Shown in pieces: positions 1 to 6,713 of a DNA stretch of 10,198 bases (position 1 is its first letter; each line of letters starts with the position of its first letter). The notes under the pieces were generated by a model. It searched no databases and had not been told where the DNA came from. It was given only the letters and a program-made list of their open reading frames with translations. This stretch comes from Candidatus Altimarinota bacterium (GTDB lineage Bacteria > Patescibacteria > JAEDAM01 > BD1-5 > UBA2023). The stretch spans positions 1 to 10,198 of the forward strand of contig JAGYHI010000033.1 of the NCBI GenBank assembly GCA_018457335.1, written 5' to 3'. The position numbers and the translations under genes were made by a program.

Positions 1-454
1 ATCGCTGTAATTTTCAGTTTTGATCATCTGGTGTATTATTTAATTCTTGACTTAAACATCCGCCACTTCCCATAATTGGATTTCCATTTCCACTGAGACA
101 TAAATATGGTTCATTTCAAAAATTATCCTCACCGACACTTCCACCTTTTCCATAGTTTCCAAATCCAGTTGGGGTTTTATAATGTCCATTTTTAGTTTCT
201 GTCCCAAAAACTTTTCGATTCCAATATTCTTCAAAATCAATTGTCCCCCCGTCTTTTATGAGGGTAAAAAGTTGTTCTTGAAATAAATAGAGCTGTTGTG
301 TGAGTTCCATTCTGTGAGCAGTATTCATTCGTGCCATCGACATATATTGCACGGTCAAAAAAACCGATGAAATAATCATCGCAAATATCGTCATCGCGAC
401 CATGAGCTCGACGAGAGTCATTCCGGCATTATTTTTTTTGAGTGGGATTTTCAT
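1..454 (-). CDS. Type IV pilin/pseudopilin-like protein, C-terminus cut by window edge (code 25)
   Basis: The N-terminus is a class III prepilin signal: a short basic leader (MKIPLKKNNAG), a processing Gly at residue 11, then MTLVE with the conserved Glu at mature position 5 and a hydrophobic helix to about residue 33. Such proteins are cleaved by a PilD-type peptidase and assembled into type IV pili or pilus-like secretion fibres. After the helix come an amphipathic segment and a Gly/Asn-rich region with two Cys in the part visible near the left edge. With the standard code it would end at 116; the TGA codons at 118-116 and 16-14 read as Gly and the frame stays open to the edge, so the true C-terminus lies outside. 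Minor pseudopilins (PulG/GspJ types) share this architecture, but the exact class cannot be fixed. No Shine-Dalgarno site precedes the ATG at 454; it was chosen because it gives a standard-length prepilin leader. Confidence 0.85.
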
Positions 455-749
455 ATTTTTTCTGAGAAATAAGATAAAGAATCGGAGTAAAAAGTGCGCG
501 TCAAATTTTTATACCTGTTGGCTTTTTTTGAAAATTTTTCGGTCCAGTTTCGAGTATGTTTTCGAGAAAGGGAAATTTTTGATTTTTTACTAGCATACTC
601 TTTTTTCGAAAAAAAACAAGAGAAAATAGACTTGTAAATGATACTTTTATAAAGTGTCACACTCCTTGAAAAAGCGTGATAAAAATGTTTTTTGACTTTT
701 TTTGCATACTCATCTTGAAAAAAATAAAAAATGAATTATACTTGCAACT
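455..749. other. Intergenic region between divergent genes
   Basis: This is a very AT-rich stretch between the minus-strand pilin gene and the plus-strand membrane protein gene. Short open frames exist on both strands but are low-complexity, Lys/Ser/Phe-rich and without family features, so no gene is called. It holds a weak hairpin (GATACTTT at 638-645 against AAAGTGTC at 649-656, with one G-T pair and a 3-nt gap), an A/T palindrome TTTTTTCGAAAAAA at 601-614, and the promoter for the downstream plus-strand gene at 715-742. No convincing promoter for the pilin gene was found. Confidence 0.5.
715..742 (+). promoter_or_regulatory. Sigma-70-like promoter placing transcription start at the ATG of the next gene
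   Basis: A -35 box TTGAAA (715-720), a 16-bp spacer and a -10 box TATACT (737-742). The expected start of transcription, about 7 nt after the -10 box, is 749-750, the first base of the ATG at 750. This supports a leaderless mRNA and also supports choosing 750 as the start. Confidence 0.6.
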
Positions 750-1391
750 ATGAAACATTATAACACAAATTTAAAAAATCGGAAATTTAAAAATAATTTT
801 TTTCGATTCTGCTCTCGAATTAGTTTTTGAGCGAGCAAACTCCCTATCTCTGGACGTGTGATTCTTCTGATGAATATCGGACTTTTCTTGTCGTTGATTT
901 TACCTTGGTTTTCTTTTGAATATTTTGACAAAAAACTTGATACTTACTCAGCATTTTCAAGTTATGCAGGATATTTAGGGTATGGAATTATATTTGCGAT
1001 TGGATATATACCATTTTTCTTGCTTTCTCATACGAAAAAAGAAAAAATGCGAAATCAAGTACCATTTCGACTCTCAGATACACAGGCTATTGTTTTTTTG
1101 AGCAGTATCTTTCTTGCACTGATTCTTCATATGCTTTTTATTTTTCGAGTGTATGCCCAGCAGATTGCACAGGGAGGAGTTACTATTCATAGTGGATTCT
1201 ATTTTGCATTTATTAGTTTTTCATTTATCATGATTGCCTCCTATTTTTTATCAAAAACTTCAAAAAAAGAAAATAGTGAAATTTGTTATTTAGATAATCA
1301 AAATGATGATGAACTTCAAGAGTATCACGATATTTTAGAAGGAGATAAATACCAAAATAAAGACAAAAATAACATGACTCTTCCAATTTAG
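750..1391 (+). CDS. Four-helix membrane protein of unknown function, probably leaderless (code 25)
   Basis: I do not recognise the family. With UGA as Gly the frame opens at ATG 750 and runs 213 residues to a TAG stop; the TGA at 828-830 is Gly27. Under the standard code the gene would seem to start at GTG 858 or ATG 870. The first roughly 36 residues are basic (Lys/Arg/Asn-rich), followed by four hydrophobic helices near residues 40-56 (with an LPWFSF segment), 72-93, 112-136 and 149-168, then a charged, acidic, Asn/Asp-rich tail of about 40 residues. A basic N-terminus before the first helix fits a cytoplasmic N-terminus and, with an even number of helices, a cytoplasmic tail. The start at 750 is favoured because it sits right after a good promoter. 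The reading frame downstream of 870 is secure; the N-terminal extension is less so. Confidence 0.65.
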
Positions 1392-1393
1392 AC

Positions 1394-1424
1394 TTGACTT
1401 TTAAATAAAAAAATATATTATACT
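1394..1424 (+). promoter_or_regulatory. Putative promoter for the sigma-4/HARE gene
   Basis: TTGACT (1394-1399) and TATACT (1419-1424), with a 19-bp spacer that is longer than ideal. It begins two bases after the TAG stop of the upstream gene and would give a leader of about 75 nt. Another TATACT (1500-1505) lies directly before the ATG at 1507 but is too close to serve that start. Confidence 0.4.
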
Positions 1425-1506
1425 ACATATAGATTGCAATGTCTTATTGTATACACATTTGCAAGTATAAAGTCAAAAATTTAGTTTTTTAACATCATAT
1501 ATACTT

Positions 1507-2556
1507 ATGATTGCTACACAAACTGTTGACCAGATTTTAACTGGATTTAATAAAGTTCTTGACTCTCTTACGGAGAAAGAAAGATCAGTTATTTCACGAA
1601 GAATTGGTTTTAATACTCAAAAAGAAACACTCCAACAAATTGGTGATAGATATGGGATTACTCGAGAACGAGTACGGCAAATTGAAGATGTAGGAATTCA
1701 AAAAATTGGACGAATTATGAAAGTGAGCGAGCTAGCTCATATCCAAGAAAGTGGAGAAAAAATCGTTGAAATGCACGGTGGAGTTATTACAAGAGACAGA
1801 CTTATTAGTGCTATTATTGCTGATTTGGGTATAGAAGATTTTCAGTATGACAACATCATTGATATTCTTCTTCAATCTGACTTTTCACTTCGAAAGTCAA
1901 AACCAAAACTCGGAACAAATACTTACTTTTTTATTCCAGAGGTAAATAAAAAAACAATAGAAAGTATTCATAAAGAAGCGGTCAAAGTCCTCAAAAAACG
2001 AGGAGACATTATGGAAATGGAAACATTATACTCTACTGTTCAAGCTAATCTTTTTGCACAATTTGGAAAGATTGAAATTACAATGATTGACTCTGTAATG
2101 GATATTTATATTGATATTATCAAAGGGGAAGAAAAATATATTGGACTTGAAAAATGGAAAATTCTCAATCCTTCTACCCTCAAAGATAAAGCAATTTATG
2201 TTCTTAAAAAAACAAAAGAACCAATGCATTTTATGGATATTTCCAATAAAATCACAGAGCTTTTCAATGAATCTGTAAAAATCTCAACAATTCACAATGA
2301 ACTTATACGAAATGATGATTTTATTTTGATTGGGCGAGGAATTTATGTTCTTAAAGATTGGGGATATAAATCTGGTACTGTTCTTGATGTGATTTTAGAT
2401 ATTTTCAAAAAAGCAGACGGTCCACTTTCTACCGATGAGATTACTATGGGTGTTCTCAAAAAACGTCAAGTCAAAAAAACAACGATTTATATGAACTTGC
2501 AAAATAAAAAATATATCGAGCGAGTTGGTCGAAATCTCTATCAAGCAAAAGTATAA
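1507..2556 (+). CDS. Sigma-70 region 4-like / HARE-HTH DNA-binding protein
   Basis: The 349-residue protein starts with a sigma-70 region 4 fold. Residues 16-35 contain LTEKERSVISRRIGF, and residues 41-60 hold the region 4.2 helix-turn-helix TLQQIGDRYGITRERVRQIE, which in sigma factors binds the -35 box. No sigma region 2 or 3 is present, so this is not a full sigma factor. The middle (about 80-220) is a helical region I cannot assign. Residues about 224-288 match a HARE-HTH winged helix (KDKAIYVLKKTKEPMHFMDI, ending in IGRGIYVLKDWG), a domain also found in the RNA polymerase delta subunit. A further winged-helix-like unit covers 290-349. A role as a transcription regulator or RNA polymerase-associated factor is inferred. 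There is no in-frame TGA, so its boundaries are the same in either code. It is followed by a strong terminator. Confidence 0.88.
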   Translation: MIATQTVDQILTGFNKVLDSLTEKERSVISRRIGFNTQKETLQQIGDRYGITRERVRQIEDVGIQKIGRIMKVSELAHIQESGEKIVEMHGGVITRDRLISAIIADLGIEDFQYDNIIDILLQSDFSLRKSKPKLGTNTYFFIPEVNKKTIESIHKEAVKVLKKRGDIMEMETLYSTVQANLFAQFGKIEITMIDSVMDIYIDIIKGEEKYIGLEKWKILNPSTLKDKAIYVLKKTKEPMHFMDISNKITELFNESVKISTIHNELIRNDDFILIGRGIYVLKDWGYKSGTVLDVILDIFKKADGPLSTDEITMGVLKKRQVKKTTIYMNLQNKKYIERVGRNLYQAKV

Positions 2557-2564
2557 TTTTTCTT

Positions 2565-2599
2565 AAAAATCCCACTCTGAAAGCAGTGGGATTTTTTTA
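2565..2599 (+). terminator. Rho-independent terminator after the sigma-4/HARE gene
   Basis: A 12-bp perfect stem, AAAAATCCCACT (2565-2576) and AGTGGGATTTTT (2585-2596), with an 8-nt loop and a T-run through 2598. It lies 9 nt after the TAA stop and separates this gene from the pseudopilin-like gene at 2625. Confidence 0.9.
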
Positions 2600-2624
2600 C
2601 AGTATTTTCTAAAATTTTTCAAAT

Positions 2625-3134
2625 ATGTTTTTTAAAAAAGGAATTTTATCAGTGACGGTAGCACCATTTATTCTGCTTACTGGAGTTCTTGCAGCCGCGA
2701 TGTATCCATCTATGGCAGGATATCAAGAAAGAGCTCGTGATACTTATCGTGTCTCTGCTTTGAGAAATATACAACTTGCTCTTAATTCATATTATATGGA
2801 TAATATGGACTATCCAAAATCTGAAGGATATTGTCTTGGTGATATCGCTCCAAAACTGAAAGGTTATTTGCTAGAAATCCCACATGACCCAAGGAAAACT
2901 TCTGGTATCCTCGGGTGTAAAAGTGGATTTGGATATCGATATGTTGTCGGGATTGATTGACAGTCTCGTTATGTACTCGCAGCTCGTATGGAAATACAAA
3001 AAAACGCAAATTCAGATATTACCCAGGGGCTTTTTATTAAGAGTCCGTATTTGTCGACTTTTGAAAATATGAAAAAAACAAATACACAAAAAAGCCAAAA
3101 AGATTGGCTTTATGTGCTCTTTAGCGGGTATTAA
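2625..3134 (+). CDS. Pseudopilin-like protein with an atypical N-terminus (code 25)
   Basis: The protein has 169 residues and the single TGA at 2958-2960 is Gly112; the standard code would cut it at 111. An N-terminal hydrophobic helix (about 7-27) after MFFKKG runs into YQERARDTYRVSALRNIQLA, LNSYYMDNMDYP, a pattern typical of GspG/PilA-type pilins, where the post-helix segment carries ERARD, RNIQ and YYxDN-YP motifs. The usual GFTLIE processing motif is degenerate: aligning Gly6 as the -1 residue puts Thr11 where Glu5 should be. It may be a non-cleaved pilin-like membrane protein or a specialised minor pilin. Cys70 and Cys98 could form a disulfide. No Shine-Dalgarno site is seen. The 3' end contains a hairpin that reads as a terminator on the other strand, and the stop lies 3 nt from the stop of the convergent gene. 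Confidence 0.8.
3082..3111 (-). terminator. Minus-strand terminator inside the end of the opposing gene
   Basis: An 8-bp stem AAAGCCAA (3091-3098) and TTGGCTTT (3104-3111), with a 5-nt loop. On the minus strand the 3' arm runs into TTTTTT then GTGTATTTG, so it suits transcripts ending after the sortase/small-membrane-protein pair, whose last stop is at 3138. It lies within the last codons of the plus-strand pseudopilin-like gene. Confidence 0.7.
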
Positions 3135-3137
3135 AAT

Positions 3138-3419
3138 TTAATCTTGAAAAGCGGCTTTGAGACGGGCTTGCTCGATTTCTTTTTCGATTTCTGTCTGTAT
3201 ATCTTTCATTAAAACTAAGTTTTTTAAGACTTTAGTTTTATTTTTTCTATTCTGTTTTTCTTTGAAATATTGCAATAAACACCAGATCAAAAGAGAAAAT
3301 ATGTAGAGTATAAAAATTAATACAATACTAATTCCTATTCATAATAAGCTTGATATAAAGGTTCATTGAGCAAGGTTAATATTTGCAAAATTATATGTAA
3401 AAATTGAAGTATAATCCAT
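3138..3419 (-). CDS. Small single-span membrane protein downstream of sortase (code 25)
   Basis: This 93-residue frame appears only when TGA is read as Gly: codons 19 (3365-3363) and 27 (3341-3339) are TGA, two of its three glycines. It starts at ATG 3419 and stops at TAA 3140-3138. The first 18 or so residues are polar/aromatic (MDYTSIFTYNFANINLAQ), followed by one long hydrophobic stretch at about 20-48, a basic segment rich in Lys/Asn, and a charged helical tail with repeated IEKEIEQ-type heptads that could form a coiled coil. I do not recognise the family. It begins 17 nt after the sortase stop on the same strand, so the two are probably cotranscribed, and it could act at the membrane with the sortase; this is an inference from position only. 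Confidence 0.7.
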
Positions 3420-3436
3420 AAAAATAGCATTAAAAA

Positions 3437-4537
3437 TTAAGATTCTTCCACAAGCTCTCCAAAAATAATAAGCCGTTCGAGTGTAGTTCCAATTGGCCAG
3501 CAAGTCATGAGAGAGATTTCTTTTTTGTCTTGATTTCTAGATTGTAGTACACTAGTATTTCCAGGTTTTACAGTTGCACGGTCAGTCACTTTGTAGATGT
3601 ATTTTTTTCCATCGTAGTAGACGATGATTTTATCGCCGTTTTTCATTTTGTCAAGGAGCGCAAAAACATCATTATATTGACTTTTGATCCATGGATAATT
3701 TGATGAATGTCCAAAGATAAAGGCATTTCCTTTTTGTCCTGGTTTTGCAGTTCATGGATATCGGACTATACCATTTTTGAGTTCTTTCATAAAAATTTTA
3801 TTCATCGTGTCAAATCGCACACCTGGCTTCATATCAACATCTAGAAGTGGAATATTTTTTCCGAGTCGTGGAATGATAAGACGATTTTCTCGTGGTACGA
3901 GTGAAAAATTTGCCTTACTTGCAGAGGTGGTTTTAAGTCCAGAAAGAAGATTTTTTTCATTGTAGGATCTATCAAAAACCATATCTGGGTCTTGGATAAG
4001 GATTTTCTCTTCTACAATTTCTCGTTTGATTTCTTCTTCCTCGATTTCTCCAGCATAAGCACGAGGTGTATTTCGGATAAGAGCTTTTTGCATATTTTCT
4101 TGTATATTTTCGATTTTTTCTGGTTGAATCCAATGTGTTAATCGTGCACTATAGGCACTAAAATTCATGATACTCATCAAAATTCCAAAAATTGTACCAG
4201 AGAGGATAAAATATACTGTGACGAGTTTTCCCCAGTGCCAAAGAAGACCAATAAGATCAAAAGATTTCTTTATTTTTTTTCTTTTTTGTTTGGTGTCAAA
4301 AATTGGAGAGGTATTTTTTTTAAAATTCTTATATTTTTTTTCTGCATTTAAATGTACCATTTTTTTATCAATTTCAGCTTCGATTTTTATCAGGTCTGGT
4401 TCATACTGACAAAAACCCGCATCAGCATTGAGAGTACAGTATTGATCAAGATTTATATATTCTTGTTTTTGAGATGTGTTTTTGTTTTCAAGTTCGCATT
4501 GCTTTTCATATTCGAGCAGCGGATCGTAGCAAGTCAT
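3437..4537 (-). CDS. Sortase with a long cytoplasmic N-terminal extension (code 25)
   Basis: Reading the TGA at 3754-3752 as Gly262 joins two open frames into one 366-residue protein. The C-terminal domain (about 210-366) is a sortase: FIFGHSS holds the catalytic His277, LMTCWPIGTTLERL holds Cys346 and Arg355, completing the His-Cys-Arg triad. Sortases are membrane transpeptidases that cleave a sorting motif and attach proteins to the cell surface or to each other. One transmembrane segment lies at about 104-127 after a basic stretch (82-92), so residues 1-95 should be cytoplasmic. That extension is unusual: acidic/Asn-rich with four cysteines (3, 14, 34, 43). The segment between membrane and catalytic domain is Glu/Ile-rich. 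No substrate with an LPxTG-like tail was recognised in this window. The class is not certain; the TCWPIGTTLERLI pattern fits class D/E-like sortases. The small membrane protein follows 17 nt downstream. Confidence 0.93.
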
Positions 4538-4563
4538 AGGTATTTATTTTTTTATTGATATGA

Positions 4564-4569
4564 AGTATA
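4564..4569 (-). promoter_or_regulatory. Putative -10 box for the sortase gene
   Basis: TATACT on the minus strand, about 26 nt upstream of the sortase ATG at 4537, giving a leader near 20 nt. No good -35 box is seen at the expected spacing, so the call is tentative. Confidence 0.3.
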
Positions 4570-4643
4570 TTTATATAACACAACTATCGTATCATATTTT
4601 TTTCTTTTTTGCAAATATTTGACGCCTTTTTTTAAAAAAAGAT

Positions 4644-4671
4644 TTGACAATTTTGATATTTTTTATAATAT
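4644..4671 (+). promoter_or_regulatory. Putative promoter for rpsU
   Basis: A consensus -35 box TTGACA (4644-4649) is followed by TATAAT (4664-4669) with a short 14-bp spacer, or by TAATAT (4666-4671) with a 16-bp spacer. Either predicts a leader of about 40 nt before the ATG at 4716. Confidence 0.5.
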
Positions 4672-4715
4672 AGGCGACATATTTCTTTTTTTACTTTTTA
4701 TATCCACTTTATTTT

Positions 4716-4901
4716 ATGATTTGCTATACTATCAAAAAGGAAAATGAAGACAGCAATAAACTTGCTCTTCGATTTAAAAAAACCTTTTACCAAAGCCGAA
4801 CAAACAATAAACTTCGAAATGAAAAAACACACCAGAAAAAACTTACTCGACGACAAATTCGAATGAAAGCAATTATTAGCAATCATTATCGATCAATCTA
4901 A
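4716..4901 (+). CDS. rpsU: Small ribosomal subunit protein bS21
   Basis: The 61-residue, strongly basic protein matches the bS21 pattern: a short strand (YTIKKENED) leading to SNKLALRFKKTFYQSRTNNK and then a basic helix LRNEKTHQKKLTRRQIRMKA. In bS21 the KENE...ALRRFKR core binds 16S rRNA near the platform and anti-Shine-Dalgarno region of the 30S subunit and helps initiation. It is about ten residues shorter than E. coli S21, mostly at the C-terminus. No in-frame TGA occurs. The ATG at 4716 keeps the conserved N-terminal strand; a later ATG at 4744 is in another frame. It stands alone, divergent from the sortase gene and followed by a terminator shared with the NUDIX gene. Confidence 0.82.
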   Translation: MICYTIKKENEDSNKLALRFKKTFYQSRTNNKLRNEKTHQKKLTRRQIRMKAIISNHYRSI

Positions 4902-4930
4902 AAACGCTCACTAAGAATTTTTTCATAAAC

Positions 4931-4963
4931 AAAAAAATTCCTCTATTTTTGGGGAATTTTTTT
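4931..4963. terminator. Bidirectional terminator between rpsU and the NUDIX gene
   Basis: A hairpin of AAAAAAATTCCTC (4931-4943) and GGGGAATTTTTTT (4951-4963), with one G-T pair and a 7-nt loop. The A-run on one side and T-run on the other let it act for rpsU on the plus strand and for the minus-strand operon ending at 4989. Confidence 0.85.
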
Positions 4964-4988
4964 GCGAGAGTTTTTTTGTAAAAATATC

Positions 4989-5429
4989 TTATGGAGCCGT
5001 ATCATACTCACTATAGGCAATATCTTCTTGAAGAGCTTCTAGTGCTATTTTATGATATGGTACGATGTGCTCTGGAAGGTTGTCGAGTGGAAACCATGAA
5101 AATTTTTCTGCGAGTTTTGGTTCACAAATTTCAGGAATTCCTTGCCATTCATCTGCTACTCAAAAATAAATAATTTTTGTACGAGTAATTGTACGAGTTA
5201 AAACAATAGTTTCTTTCACAATATCTTTCTTGTCAACCACGATTCAAAGTTCTTCTTCGAGTTCTCGGATTCCTGCTGCTCGAAAAAGTTCTCCATCATC
5301 GACTTTTCCTCATGGAAAAGCCCAATATCCAGGCCACATATTTGTTTTTTGAGAGCGTTTGAGCAAAAGAATATCTGATCCATAAATACAGATAATATGT
5401 GCTCCAGCAGGAAATGTATTCCAGTTCAT
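4989..5429 (-). CDS. NUDIX hydrolase (code 25)
   Basis: The 146-residue protein becomes visible only with UGA as Gly. It contains a complete NUDIX box GX5EX7REUXEEXGU at residues 41-63 (GKVDDGELFRAAG then IRELEEELGI), with the metal-binding Glu59/Glu60 region and Arg55. NUDIX enzymes hydrolyse nucleoside diphosphates linked to another moiety, such as oxidised dNTPs, ADP-ribose or nucleotide sugars; the substrate cannot be told from the sequence. Three codons are TGA: Gly40 (5312-5310) just before the box, Gly62 (5246-5244) which is the invariant box glycine, and Gly90 (5162-5160). This makes it the best proof of the code in this window. The preceding part (FPAGAHIICI, ILLLKR, MWPGYWAFPGG) and following part fit MutT-like proteins. 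It is 91 nt downstream of the VirB4-like gene on the same strand and may have its own promoter. Confidence 0.93.
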
Positions 5430-5520
5430 AAAAAAGATTATTGGTTATTAAAAACAAGAAAAATTGTCAGCCTGAAAATATCTAGAGTGATAACGAATAA
5501 AATTAATTCTTTAAACTTTG

Positions 5521-6246
5521 TTAGTCATTGAAATTTAACTCTTCAACATTGCTTTTAAATTCATGTTCATTTTGAATTCGTGGATTATAGTAGTTGTGAA
5601 CCAACCGAATGAGTTCATCTTTTTTGACTTCTTCAGCCTTGAGCCCTATACCTTCTAGACTCATTTTGATAGTAGAAACTCGTTCATTGTTTCATTTTTT
5701 GAGTTTTTGGAGCTGTATGCGATTTGCTCGAATATCCGCGACTGACTGCTCTTGTGAAAGGGCAGACCAAAAATTTGAAAACATTCCGATAAAATCATTT
5801 TTTCGCACACTTTGCTCATTTTCCATATCAAATGGTACGACAATATAAAAATCTTTTCGCATAATTTGTGCTAAGTCGATAAGTGTCGTCAAGAAATCGA
5901 CATATTTATAGGTTTGTTCTTGTAAAAGTGAATTTTCTTGATTGAGGGCAATGTTTTTGAGTTTATTGATGTATGTTTCGATATCGACACGAAGTGACCG
6001 AATAATGATTTGTATTGGAAAATTGAGTGTATTTAAAAATCGCTGATAACTAATCAAAATCGCATCTTGCTCCTCAGTACTTTTGAGATTGAAATTGAGT
6101 GCGTGGATTTTGAGAATCATACGAGACGATCCATCTTTCATTATGAGCATATTGTCCCGAATCTCACTAAACGGTAAATATCGTTGTGTGCTTGAATCTT
6201 TTTCTGGTTTTTTCCCAGTTTTTACAGATTTTGTTGTTTTGTCCAT
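5521..6246 (-). CDS. VirB4/TraC N-terminal-domain-like protein, without the ATPase domain (code 25)
   Basis: A 241-residue protein whose TGA at 5694-5692 is Gly185; the standard code would stop it there. It opens with a low-complexity Lys/Ser/Thr region, then RYLPFSEIRDNMLIMKDGS and a long alpha/beta region (FLNTLNFPIQIIIRSLRVDI, a helical stretch, then DFYIVVPFDMENE). This pattern resembles the N-terminal domain of VirB4/TraC/TrbE proteins of type IV secretion systems, as found beside PrgI proteins in CPR genomes. The C-terminal P-loop ATPase domain of VirB4 is absent: the protein ends with a TAA stop soon after, and no Walker A motif (GxxxxGKS/T) is seen. It starts 14 nt after the PrgI gene, so the two are an operon. 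Function is inferred as part of a membrane-associated DNA or protein translocation complex whose ATPase must be encoded elsewhere, if it exists. Confidence 0.72.
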
Positions 6247-6260
6247 AGGGTGATAAAAAA

Positions 6261-6680
6261 TTAAAGATTTTTGAGTTTTTCAGCAATTTCATCATTTTTT
6301 TGCATTTTTTCTGCGAGCGAGAGATTAGCTTCTCATTTTTTTTCTTGTTTGACTTTTATGACTCCAATATCAAATGGTTCATAACTGTCAGTGCCTTGTG
6401 ACCAAAGTCGTTTTTTAGCATTGAGATTGAGACGGACAATATTGAGGATTAGTGGTAAAAAAGTCATCTCAGAGACTTTGACAAGAGCGATAATAATACC
6501 TATCACCACAAGTGGAATCACAAAGACAATCGCCATTTGAGATCCGATTCTTGGTTCTAATACAGTAAAAAGTCCATAGGCGACTCATCACCATCACATA
6601 ATAATCCCGAGCTGTCGGAAGGAGAGCCCGAGGAAAATAGTGTCCTCATTTTCGATTTGTACAGGGATTTTATACTGCAT
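6261..6680 (-). CDS. PrgI family membrane protein (code 25)
   Basis: The 139-residue protein is recovered by reading four TGA codons as Gly: residues 29, 31 and 32 in IIMGWGGVAYG and residue 116. It follows the PrgI layout: an N-terminal MQYKIPVQIENEDTIFLGLS segment, two transmembrane helices (about 23-41 and 51-68), then a cytoplasmic segment NLNAKKRLWSQG and a charged tail with a coiled-coil tendency. PrgI proteins accompany VirB4/TraC-like proteins in type IV secretion-like loci of Gram-positive and CPR bacteria. The next gene, 14 nt downstream, is VirB4-N-like, which supports both calls. The standard code would give only a 67-residue fragment. A TTGCAA/TATACT promoter at 6837-6809 would give a leader of about 120 nt that contains a nested palindrome. 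Confidence 0.82.
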
Positions 6681-6713
6681 AAAAGTTGATTAAAAATTCA
6701 TGTTTCTTCCTAC

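Noticed and set aside
402..593. Plus-strand open frame of 63 residues over the pilin start region
   Set aside because: It is antisense to the pilin 5' end and to AT-rich noncoding sequence, with no recognisable domain.
638..656. Hairpin as a small RNA or terminator
   Set aside because: The stem is short, has a G-T pair and a 3-nt gap, and is not followed by a T-run; no promoter for an RNA gene is evident.
451..660. Minus-strand open frame of 69 residues upstream of the pilin gene
   Set aside because: It is Ser/Lys-rich low complexity, depends on TGA as a stop (which does not terminate here), and shows no promoter, start context or family signal.
1500..1505. TATACT directly before the ATG of the sigma-4/HARE gene as its -10 box
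   Set aside because: It would start transcription inside the coding region, about 5 nt after the ATG; no suitable -35 box precedes it.
2884..3072. Plus-strand open frame of 62 residues in another frame of the pseudopilin-like gene
   Set aside because: It overlaps the code-25 frame that continues the pilin-like protein to 3134, which keeps the pilin-like composition.
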